From NCBI GenBank assembly GCA_017516285.1, contig JAFXDD010000025.1, forward strand, positions 1 to 13,344: a DNA stretch of 13,344 bases, in the 5' to 3' direction. The stretch comes from Lachnospiraceae bacterium (lineage in GTDB: Bacteria; Bacillota_A; Clostridia; Lachnospirales; Lachnospiraceae). The notes under the pieces were generated by a model that searched no databases, had not been told where the DNA came from, and was given only the letters and a program-made list of their open reading frames with translations. Shown piece by piece: positions 7,630 to 13,344 of this stretch. A program made the translations under genes and the position numbers. Positions within the stretch are counted from its first letter, which is position 1, and the number at the start of each line of letters is the position of its first letter.

Positions 7630-9949
7630 AACTATTCTCCATTAAATATAAGCTGACGCGGTTCTGAATAAGAGCTGCCACGTCATCTACACTCTTCTGG
7701 TCACTCAGATAGGCTTCCACATCCTCCATAATCAGACTGTAAATCGCAGTATTAAAGCTGCCATTCGTAGCGCATGCTCCATTTATAATCTCCAACATAA
7801 TATCAGCTTCTTCTCTGGTGCATGGTCTGTAAGTGTACTCCCAATCACCATAACCAACTCCGCCATAGCCCTTTTCCGGAATTGGATTACCCTCTTCATC
7901 CAGAATCAGCTCACCCTTTTCATCTTTAAGATATTCTATTTCAAGCTCGCTGTCAATATAACTTTCCAAATCCGCCTGTAAAACCGGTAATCCCCAGCTG
8001 CTATAGTCCTCCGGATCATAAGGCTCAGTAATAATATCAATAATAAAGTCTGCTGCCACATCCTTGTATTCAGACTTGGTACAAATAGCGTAATTACCAC
8101 CGGTGCCCTGAATCAAAGCACCATTACCTGCCACACCGGGATATCCGATAAAGGTTGGTTTCTTATCTCCAAAAACTGCTAATGCCATCTGAATTTCCTG
8201 CAGATTGTAAATACTCATATCCCAGGTTAAAATCTCACCATTCTGTACTCTAAGCGGCGGACTCATTGCATCTTCATCATGAATATACTCCTTAGGAAAG
8301 GTCTTTGCCATTTCAAGCACTGCCTTGAACTCATCAGAATCAAAATTACAAGTCCCCTTCTGTTCATCCACAAACATAGAATAACCATACATCAGACACT
8401 GCTGTACGAAGGACTGTGGCGTTGTATATGTTGCATAGGAAACACCCTCCGGCAGATTTTTTAATATCTCAAGAGCCTCTTTAAGCGTCCAGCCGGCTTT
8501 ATCTCCCACGATTGCACTGTCTGCCATAAGTGTTGACGCCGTAAAACGACTTGGCAGCATATAAAGCTTACCATCAACAGCATAACTGTTTACCACACCT
8601 TGCACAAAATCCTCTACCTGGTAGCCTGCCTGCTCCAGGTACGGTGTCAGCTCCTCTAAAATGCCCTTTTCCACAAGCACATCCTTATTAATATAACCCT
8701 CGGTAGCTACTATAATATCCGGTGGATTTTTGCCGGTAATATCGTTAAGCATACGTTTCTGAGCATCACTGATATACTGCTCGTAATTCTCATAATCAGA
8801 TGATGTCATGCTGCTGAGATTCAGATAAGTCCTTAACTCAATACGATGCGTATCACTTGCCTTATTAAAAGCAACCACATCCTGCTGAATTTCGCTGTCA
8901 GACATCAAAGCCGCCATGGTCAGAATTTCCTTTACAGGCACCAGGCTTGCATCCGTTTTTACTACCTTTACGAAGCTCTCCTCGTCCGTGCTCCAATCAC
9001 GATAGTATGCCATAATTGTATTTTCATCCACATAATGAACACCCTGTACATACTGACCGTTAATATCTGCACTCAACCAGTCAAATAAGACTTCATTAGC
9101 ACCTGTCTCCAAATCAAGCTTATGTACCGCCGAACTATCGCTGTAGTACATAACATTGCCTTCTACAATACTATAGAACCCGTTTGGATTACTGTTGCCC
9201 AATTCATAGGTAGCACCAAAGCCCTTAGCCTCTTTGTCAATAACAGCAAGGACATTTTTACCTTCGTTGGAATAATAAAAAACATAAACGCTGCCATCCG
9301 GCATATTACCCATACCCTGAATCCAGCTGCCGGTCTCTATATTAAAGCCCTTGGTTCCATCCGGATTTACCGCAACAACCTCCTGCTCAAAGGTCAGATA
9401 AATGACACCCTCCGCATCTACCGCAATGTTTTGGATATACAAATAGTCATATTTGTCTTCCAATTCCTTACAAATCTCATCTAAATCGATAGCACCGGTT
9501 ACTGCACCGTCTTCATCCAGATTAACTATTCTGTAATGAGATGCACCTGTCTCTGTTTTTTCATCCCAGATATACTCCTCTGCGCAGGCCACGATACTGC
9601 CATCCGGCTGTAAGGTAATCGTATTCACGTGCTCATTGGTATTCTCAGAAGTATATGGAATCTTTACAAGTGTATTATCTGCCAGACTGTATCTTAAAAA
9701 TTCCTGAACAGATGTACCTGTTTCATTATCATAAGTACGCATCATACCCAGCATGTAACCATTCATCACACCATAGGTATTGATGTAACCATTCTCCGGC
9801 TGTTCTACGTCCCAGCTAAAATATTCCGGCACATACACAAAATCCGGTCTCTCATCCACTTCTGTAGAACCGCTTTCTGTGCTGCCGCAAGCCGCTAATG
9901 ATACTGCCATCACAGCACTAAGACCTAATGCTAATAATCTTTTCTTCAT
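7628..9949 (-). CDS. Extracellular solute-binding lipoprotein with N-terminal beta-propeller-like domain (first copy)
   Basis: 773 aa. The signal peptide ends in SLAAC with lipidated Cys21, followed by a Gly/Ser/Thr/Glu linker. Residues about 30-335 look like a beta-propeller: repeated units such as PDGSIVACAEEY, AEGVIYLTFEQEVVAVNPDG and PDGSVYVFYYSNEGKNVLAVID are typical blade strands with Asp-Gly turns. A family-1 solute-binding domain starts near residue 338 (KEILTMAALMSDSE) and includes PPDIIVATEGY and KLYMLPSRFTASTLM. It probably captures a carbohydrate or similar ligand outside the membrane for the two permeases encoded just downstream. AGAGGT (9955-9960) 5 nt before the ATG supports the start. 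It is the first gene of the operon, with its own promoter at 10007-10035. The 802-aa lipoprotein at the operon's other end shares its layout and C-terminal motif but is clearly diverged. Confidence 0.9.
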   Translation of the reverse strand: MKKRLLALGLSAVMAVSLAACGSTESGSTEVDERPDFVYVPEYFSWDVEQPENGYINTYGVMNGYMLGMMRTYDNETGTSVQEFLRYSLADNTLVKIPYTSENTNEHVNTITLQPDGSIVACAEEYIWDEKTETGASHYRIVNLDEDGAVTGAIDLDEICKELEDKYDYLYIQNIAVDAEGVIYLTFEQEVVAVNPDGTKGFNIETGSWIQGMGNMPDGSVYVFYYSNEGKNVLAVIDKEAKGFGATYELGNSNPNGFYSIVEGNVMYYSDSSAVHKLDLETGANEVLFDWLSADINGQYVQGVHYVDENTIMAYYRDWSTDEESFVKVVKTDASLVPVKEILTMAALMSDSEIQQDVVAFNKASDTHRIELRTYLNLSSMTSSDYENYEQYISDAQKRMLNDITGKNPPDIIVATEGYINKDVLVEKGILEELTPYLEQAGYQVEDFVQGVVNSYAVDGKLYMLPSRFTASTLMADSAIVGDKAGWTLKEALEILKNLPEGVSYATYTTPQSFVQQCLMYGYSMFVDEQKGTCNFDSDEFKAVLEMAKTFPKEYIHDEDAMSPPLRVQNGEILTWDMSIYNLQEIQMALAVFGDKKPTFIGYPGVAGNGALIQGTGGNYAICTKSEYKDVAADFIIDIITEPYDPEDYSSWGLPVLQADLESYIDSELEIEYLKDEKGELILDEEGNPIPEKGYGGVGYGDWEYTYRPCTREEADIMLEIINGACATNGSFNTAIYSLIMEDVEAYLSDQKSVDDVAALIQNRVSLYLMENS

Positions 9950-9976
9950 AATATACCTCTTTGTCTGCTAAGGAAA

Positions 9977-9991
9977 TTTTGGTGACCAAAA
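9977..9991. promoter_or_regulatory. 15-bp inverted repeat in the leader of the lipoprotein operon
   Basis: TTTTGGTGACCAAAA has perfect 7-bp arms around one central base. It begins about 10 nt after the predicted transcription start, a classic position for a repressor operator. As RNA it could also fold: on the minus strand GG-TTTT pairs with AAAA-CC around a 3-nt loop, and the stem extends past one mismatch with two G-U and two G-C pairs. The binding family cannot be assigned. Confidence 0.55.
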
Positions 9992-10006
9992 ACCCCTTGC
10001 ATTCTT

Positions 10007-10035
10007 AGTATAACTCATATAAGCAAACTTGTCAC
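10007..10035 (-). promoter_or_regulatory. Sigma-A-type promoter of the six-gene operon
   Basis: On the minus strand GTGACA (10030-10035) and TATACT (10007-10012) are separated by exactly 17 bp, each matching consensus at five of six bases. The start point should fall near 10000, giving a leader of about 50 nt before the ATG at 9949. An ACTTAAAG motif (10035-10042) abuts the -35 box and resembles the repeats upstream of the response-regulator gene. Confidence 0.7.
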
Positions 10036-10049
10036 TTTAAGTTTTTATG

Positions 10050-10069
10050 AAGATTTTTGCAAAAATCTT
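10050..10069. repeat. 20-bp perfect palindrome between the two operons
   Basis: AAGATTTTTGCAAAAATCTT is self-complementary over all 20 bases. It lies 9 nt past the stop of the 132-aa protein gene and 14 bp upstream of the -35 box of the next operon. No T run follows on either strand, so it is a weak terminator at best. A dimeric regulator site is equally plausible. Confidence 0.5.
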
Positions 10070-10077
10070 AATCTTTG

Positions 10078-10476
10078 CTATTTTAGCAGCTCATCTGTCA
10101 AACGAATAATTTCAGGAGCAATTTTTTGACGTTCTTTTCGTACAATACGGTTGTAAATGGGATAGGCACAGCAAACAAGTACAATACCTGCCAAGCCTGT
10201 CATAATGCCGAAAAGCATTCCCATCTTTTGATAAATACCCAATAATTCCGCTAATTCAGTCATTGCAAGACTCATTCCAAAACCCAATATTAATGCACCA
10301 ACAATCCCCACTGTAAGAGAAACCGTCTGTGCTTTTCGCGTAACACCCGCATCAAGACGACGAAGCCGCTCCATTTTTTCTTCTTCCTTAGCGGCATACT
10401 TTTTACGAATATTCTTGATTTCCTCCTGTTCCTTTGCTGAATAAACATAGCTAAAGCCTTCTTTACTATTTTCCAT
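10078..10476 (-). CDS. Small two-helix membrane protein of unknown function
   Basis: 132 aa. A charged N-terminal half (residues about 13-48, rich in Lys, Glu and Arg, probably helical) precedes two membrane segments (about 50-72 and 85-106) joined by a short loop, then a basic C-terminal helix ending TDELLK. Nothing catalytic is visible. It begins 4 nt after the stop of the 8-helix protein gene, and its GGGAG ribosome binding site lies within that gene's final codons, so the two are co-translated. By position it may be an accessory of the two-component system or of the 8-helix protein. I recognise no named family with confidence. Confidence 0.8.
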   Translation of the reverse strand: MENSKEGFSYVYSAKEQEEIKNIRKKYAAKEEEKMERLRRLDAGVTRKAQTVSLTVGIVGALILGFGMSLAMTELAELLGIYQKMGMLFGIMTGLAGIVLVCCAYPIYNRIVRKERQKIAPEIIRLTDELLK

Positions 10477-10480
10477 ACTT

Positions 10481-11365
10481 TCACTCCCTGTTTAACTTTA
10501 TTTCTTTTGCAGACCTTACAATGATATAAATCGACATTGTTACCACAATAATACTTACACCCGCACCCGTCAAGGCAATCATCAGCCATTTATGCTCTGG
10601 AGCCATATCCTGCCCGAACTGTGAAAACATTGCCGTTTCCAGAGAAAGCATAGATACAAGGGCTGCCGATAAGGCAATTACCTTTGTTGTCGTCATAACC
10701 GGACTGTTATATTTTCGATATTTCACAAGGTCTACTATGGCGTGTGTCGTACTGTAAAAAGTATATACTGCCATAATATAAATAAAAATCCCATGATATT
10801 CAAAGCCCCTGTTTTGATACAGAATCATCAGCACTGCACTTGACAATGCAAAGTTTACTGTTAAAAGTATGTAAGAACAAAGCCGTGCACTTTTCAACTC
10901 TCCTAGTCGGTTTTTGCCGATACCATTCTTTCTCACATACCGAACCAGTAAAAAACGCATAACTGCAAGAATCATATAATATCCGGCCAGAATCACAAAC
11001 CACATAGAGCGGTACAGTGCAAAAGAAAGTACATTAACGCCTACATACAAAAAGTTAATACAAAATGAGATATACAAAGAAACATGTGTACGAAACACGG
11101 CATCCGTCATATATCGATATCCAAGAGGATTATCATATATTCTTTTTTTAATTTCCTTATATCTTTTCGGTAAAACCAACCCCAAAAACACGCAGACAAC
11201 CAGTAACGAGTAAAAGGCAAGCACATATACTACATAGGAAAACCAGACTTTCTCCAAACCTTTTACAAAAACAAAGATTAGTGCCGCAGCGCTGAGAATA
11301 ATGAATACCATCATCACCCATACCGGCGGAAACAACAGTTTTTTTCCTACTCTTTTCCAGTTCAT
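10481..11365 (-). CDS. Polytopic membrane protein of unknown function, about eight helices
   Basis: 294 aa with hydrophobic segments at about 14-34, 42-65, 92-117, 120-142, 162-183, 192-213, 224-243 and 260-283. The loops are short, the longest (66-91) being strongly basic (PKRYKEIKKR) and so probably cytoplasmic. No transporter signature or catalytic motif is evident. Its ATG overlaps the histidine kinase stop (ATGA), and its AGGAGG site encodes the kinase's last Arg-Arg. This tight coupling suggests it works with the kinase, perhaps as the actual sensor or as an output target. The function is not known to me. Confidence 0.85.
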   Translation of the reverse strand: MNWKRVGKKLLFPPVWVMMVFIILSAAALIFVFVKGLEKVWFSYVVYVLAFYSLLVVCVFLGLVLPKRYKEIKKRIYDNPLGYRYMTDAVFRTHVSLYISFCINFLYVGVNVLSFALYRSMWFVILAGYYMILAVMRFLLVRYVRKNGIGKNRLGELKSARLCSYILLTVNFALSSAVLMILYQNRGFEYHGIFIYIMAVYTFYSTTHAIVDLVKYRKYNSPVMTTTKVIALSAALVSMLSLETAMFSQFGQDMAPEHKWLMIALTGAGVSIIVVTMSIYIIVRSAKEIKLNRE

Positions 11366-12438
11366 ATATTCCTCCTAATCTTTACCGTAAATGTAGTCCC
11401 CTTTCCCACAACACTTTCCACACCGATTTCGCCCTGCATAATGTCAATCACTCTTTTGACAAGTGCAAGTCCCAGGCCATTTCCCTGTGTAGCATGAGAG
11501 GTATCACCCTGATAAAATTTCTCAAAGATATGTGCACCAATCTCCGGTGTCATGCCACAGCCGGTATCCTTTACCTGAACAATTGCATGATGCTCCGTAG
11601 TCTCTAAAATAACCGACACCTTCCCCCTCTCCGGAGTAAACTTAAATGCATTGGAAAAAAGATTGTTCCAAACAAGGCTCAAAAGCTCCTCATCCGTTTT
11701 TACCTTTACACCTTCTGCAATTTCGGTATCCATTTCTATATTTTTCTTTTCCCATACCGTTTCATAGTTAAGCAGACATTCACAAAGCTGTTCACCAAGA
11801 TCATATTCCTCTTTTTTAGGATAAATCTGTTGCTTTTCAAGACGATTAAGCTTCAAAATGTTCGTCATCATATCTGCAAGACGACGTGAACCATCCGTAA
11901 CACCCTTGGCATATTCTATTCGCCTTTCCTCATCTAAATCCGGTGTCTGCAGAAGGGTACCATAATTCTGCATTACTGCAAGAGGTGTTTTCATTTCATG
12001 TGATACGTTCGCGATGAAGTCGGTGCGAAGTGTTTCTACACCTGCTAATTCCTCTGCCATAGTATTAAAACATTCAATAATTTCATTAAATTTTTCATCC
12101 GCGCTTAATCGGTTTACAGGAGCGATACGTACACTAAAGTCACCCTGAATAACCTTTTTTGCTGCCACCGCAATACGCTTGGTTATTCTCTCTGTTGTAA
12201 GCTTTCTGCGAATGGCATCAATCACGGTAAATAGAATACTTAAAAAAATAACATTAGCAAAGGTCAGCTTTGCTGCCATATTCAGGTTGTCACCTGTAAG
12301 TTCCAAATGCAACGTATCTGATAGTACGGATACAAACAACATTGTTGAGCAGGTAACAAGAAAAGCAACAAGGAGGAAAAAAAGCAAATAGCTATAAATC
12401 CCGCGAAATACTTTATGCAACAAATCTGCTTTTTTCAT
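11362..12438 (-). CDS. Sensor histidine kinase with minimal extracytoplasmic loop
   Basis: 358 aa. Two membrane helices (about 15-40 and 58-76) enclose fewer than 20 residues, so there is no external sensor domain. A HAMP linker (about 77-130) leads to the dimerisation domain with phospho-acceptor His147 in FIANVSHEMKTPL. The ATPase domain has the N box (WNNLFSNAFKFTP, 257-269), G1 (DTGCGM, 291-296), F box (FEKFYQGD) and G2 (GNGLGLAL, 319-326), so it appears fully active. It phosphorylates the response regulator encoded immediately upstream, with a 4-nt ATGA overlap. The lack of an external domain suggests that it senses within the membrane or through a partner, for which the two membrane proteins encoded directly downstream are candidates. 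Confidence 0.95.
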   Translation of the reverse strand: MKKADLLHKVFRGIYSYLLFFLLVAFLVTCSTMLFVSVLSDTLHLELTGDNLNMAAKLTFANVIFLSILFTVIDAIRRKLTTERITKRIAVAAKKVIQGDFSVRIAPVNRLSADEKFNEIIECFNTMAEELAGVETLRTDFIANVSHEMKTPLAVMQNYGTLLQTPDLDEERRIEYAKGVTDGSRRLADMMTNILKLNRLEKQQIYPKKEEYDLGEQLCECLLNYETVWEKKNIEMDTEIAEGVKVKTDEELLSLVWNNLFSNAFKFTPERGKVSVILETTEHHAIVQVKDTGCGMTPEIGAHIFEKFYQGDTSHATQGNGLGLALVKRVIDIMQGEIGVESVVGKGTTFTVKIRRNI

Positions 12439-13106
12439 TTTAACACCGCCTTATATCCCAGTCCATGTACGGTCACAATCTCAAAATCATTACAATCTGA
12501 TAGTTTCTGACGAAGCTTCGTCATATACACATCCACGGCCCTGGGCGCTGTCTCGGTATCTGCATCCCAAAATTCATCCATAAGCTGCGAACGAGTAAAT
12601 GTCTTTTTCGGATAAGAAAGCAGTTTGTAGAGAATACTGAATTCACGGTTTGTCATTGATATTTCCTCGCCATTCAAATACGCAGTATGCTCATCCGCAT
12701 CCATCACAAAATTACCCACTTCAAGCTTTCGTGATGCCGCTATTTTGGCTCTGCGAAGGAGTGCACCAATTCTTAAAAACAGCTCATCTAAATCGATAGG
12801 CTTTACCATATAATCATCTACTCCAATACGGAAGCCCCGTTTTTTTGATGCAATGTCATCACGGGCTGTCATAAAAAGAATAGGAATATCTTCATTCAAT
12901 TCACGGACATTTTTCGCAAATTCAAATCCATCCATACCGGGCATCATAATGTCAGATACAATAAGATCAAACATATTCTCATATAGCGCATCAAAAGCTT
13001 CATTTGTATTGAAACAGCCTATTGCTTCATAACCGCTATGGTTCAAAAAGGAGCAGACCGTTCTGTTAAGTTCCTTATCATCTTCTAATACTAATATTTT
13101 AAACAT
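12435..13106 (-). CDS. OmpR-family DNA-binding response regulator
   Basis: About 223 aa. The receiver domain (1-118) has the acidic pocket (LEDD), phospho-acceptor Asp in VSDIMMPGMDG (residue 52 from this start), the switch Thr in FMTARDD and the conserved Lys in MVKPID. The C-terminal domain (about 126-223) is an OmpR winged helix, with TNREFSILYKLLSYP, the recognition region around RAVDVYMTKLRQKL, and the wing VTVHGLGYK. Two ATGs stand in tandem at 13109 and 13106. GGAGG (13114-13118) is 4 nt from the first and 7 nt from the second, so the second is preferred. It is the first gene of the four-gene operon and probably regulates that operon and possibly the neighbouring transport operon. Confidence 0.95.
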   Translation of the reverse strand: MFKILVLEDDKELNRTVCSFLNHSGYEAIGCFNTNEAFDALYENMFDLIVSDIMMPGMDGFEFAKNVRELNEDIPILFMTARDDIASKKRGFRIGVDDYMVKPIDLDELFLRIGALLRRAKIAASRKLEVGNFVMDADEHTAYLNGEEISMTNREFSILYKLLSYPKKTFTRSQLMDEFWDADTETAPRAVDVYMTKLRQKLSDCNDFEIVTVHGLGYKAVLK

Positions 13107-13136
13107 CATAATACCTCCGTTACTGTCACTGATTAA

Positions 13137-13171
13137 AGTATAACATCCAAATGTTAAAGTTTTGTTTAAGT
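13137..13171 (-). promoter_or_regulatory. Promoter of the two-component operon with tandem regulator-binding repeats
   Basis: On the minus strand TATACT (13137-13142) is a good -10 box, but nothing close to TTGACA lies 17 bp upstream. Instead the direct repeat ACTTAAACaaaACTTTAAC (13153-13171) covers the -35 region with an 11-bp period, the usual arrangement for OmpR/PhoB-family sites at activator-dependent promoters. Autoregulation by the encoded regulator is inferred. Confidence 0.6.
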
Positions 13172-13175
13172 CTTG

Positions 13176-13193
13176 CTGCTAAAAAGCAGTTTT
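13176..13193 (+). terminator. Weak hairpin with T4 between the operon promoter and the insertion sequence
   Basis: CTGCT (13176-13180) pairs with AGCAG (13185-13189) around AAAA, followed on the plus strand by TTTT. With a five-pair stem it is only a marginal terminator. It might be what remains of the region that preceded the insertion. Confidence 0.25.
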
Positions 13194-13229
13194 ACAATAA
13201 AAAAAAGGGGCTGTAAAAAAAGTCCCATA

Positions 13230-13267
13230 AAAAAATCGCTTAGACCGTGAAGTTTAAGCGATTTTTT
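13230..13267 (+). terminator. Strong hairpin with T tract just inside the insertion-sequence end
   Basis: AAAAAATCGCTTA (13230-13242) pairs perfectly with TAAGCGATTTTTT (13255-13267) around a 12-nt loop, and the stem ends in six Ts on the plus strand. Such terminators near IS ends block outside transcription from entering the transposase gene. The stem is self-complementary with A and T runs on both sides, so it could act in both directions. Confidence 0.7.
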
Positions 13268-13280
13268 GGTATAATTAATT

Positions 13281-13344
13281 ATGCGACTAACTAACAACAC
13301 CAATGGTAATTATACCACCCGTCAGCTGAAATTACCATTGGAAA
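13281..13344 (+). CDS. Transposase N terminus (partial, continues beyond window)
   Basis: 21 codons are visible from the ATG at 13281, with no stop before the window end. The peptide includes NTNGNYTTRQLKLPLE; an N-terminal segment of the form NYTTRQLxLPL is familiar to me from IS1182-family transposases of Clostridia. No good ribosome binding site precedes the ATG, as is common for tightly held-down transposases. TATAAT at 13270-13275 is too close to the ATG to drive this start. Only the first few percent of the protein is visible, so the family assignment is tentative. Confidence 0.55.
   Translation, partial: MRLTNNTNGNYTTRQLKLPLE

Larger units (their letters stand above)
13207..13344 (+). 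mobile_element. Left end of an insertion sequence, probably IS1182-like (truncated by window)
   Basis: The region starts with GGGGCTGTAAAAAAAGTCCC, which looks like an IS terminal repeat, followed by an internal terminator hairpin and a transposase start on the plus strand. The right end, the matching terminal repeat and any target duplication are outside the window, so the exact boundary is uncertain by a few bases. The element sits about 100 bp upstream of the response-regulator gene and close to its promoter. Confidence 0.6.

Noticed and set aside
10290..10589. 99-codon minus-strand open frame spanning the junction of the two small membrane protein genes
   Set aside because: It overlaps both genes out of frame, while both of those have good ribosome binding sites and clear membrane helices.
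13270..13275. TATAAT as the transposase promoter
   Set aside because: It is only 5 nt before the ATG, so transcription would begin at or after the start codon, and no -35 box fits upstream.
1..13344. CRISPR arrays, tRNA or rRNA genes, phage genes, toxin-antitoxin pairs
   Set aside because: No regularly spaced repeats, no tRNA-like cloverleaf or rRNA segments, and no reading frames suggesting such genes were seen on either strand.

Overview
The window comes from a low-GC Gram-positive anaerobe, most likely a Lachnospiraceae-type Clostridia member. This is inferred from the AT-rich sequence, strong AGGAGG-type ribosome binding sites, two lipoproteins with Gram-positive-style lipobox signals ([LM]AAC, Cys21), and a MacA/YknX-like adaptor with no outer-membrane partner. 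Apart from the fragment at the far right, every gene lies on the minus strand, so transcription runs from high to low coordinates.

Region 1 (13344 to 13207): the left end of an insertion sequence pointing right. It has a GGGGCTGT-type tip, an internal terminator hairpin and the first 21 codons of a transposase, probably IS1182-like. Region 2 (about 13171 to 10078): a tightly packed four-gene operon. It encodes an OmpR-type response regulator, a histidine kinase with two membrane helices and almost no external loop, an unrecognised 8-helix membrane protein, and a 132-aa two-helix membrane protein. The first three genes overlap by ATGA junctions. The promoter carries a tandem ACTTAAAC/ACTTTAAC repeat with an 11-bp period, typical of an OmpR-family binding site. 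Region 3 (10077 to 9950): a regulatory gap with a 20-bp palindrome, a good sigma-A promoter (GTGACA-17-TATACT) and a 15-bp inverted repeat just after the predicted start point.

Region 4 (9949 to 142): a six-gene operon. Its order is a 773-aa solute-binding lipoprotein, two MalF/MalG-type permeases, a 633-aa HlyD/MacA-like adaptor with a very long coiled coil, a membrane protein that is essentially only a MacB periplasmic-core domain between two helices, and a second solute-binding lipoprotein of 802 aa. Both lipoproteins appear to have an N-terminal beta-rich (propeller-like) domain of 300 to 340 residues ahead of the binding-protein domain, so they look like paralogs. A long stem-loop separates the first lipoprotein gene from the permease genes, as in malE-malF operons. 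Region 5 (141 to 1): two stem-loops that probably end the operon.

Taken together, the window shows a two-component system next to what looks like a composite envelope machine: a sugar/oligosaccharide-type (CUT1) importer combined with MacA- and MacB-PCD-like parts. No ATPase gene is present. The importer probably borrows a shared ATPase (MsmX type), while the MacB-like protein lacks the helices that normally contact one. The combination of importer, tripartite-efflux-like parts and paired propeller-fused binding proteins is the most unusual element here. Its function cannot be read from sequence alone.
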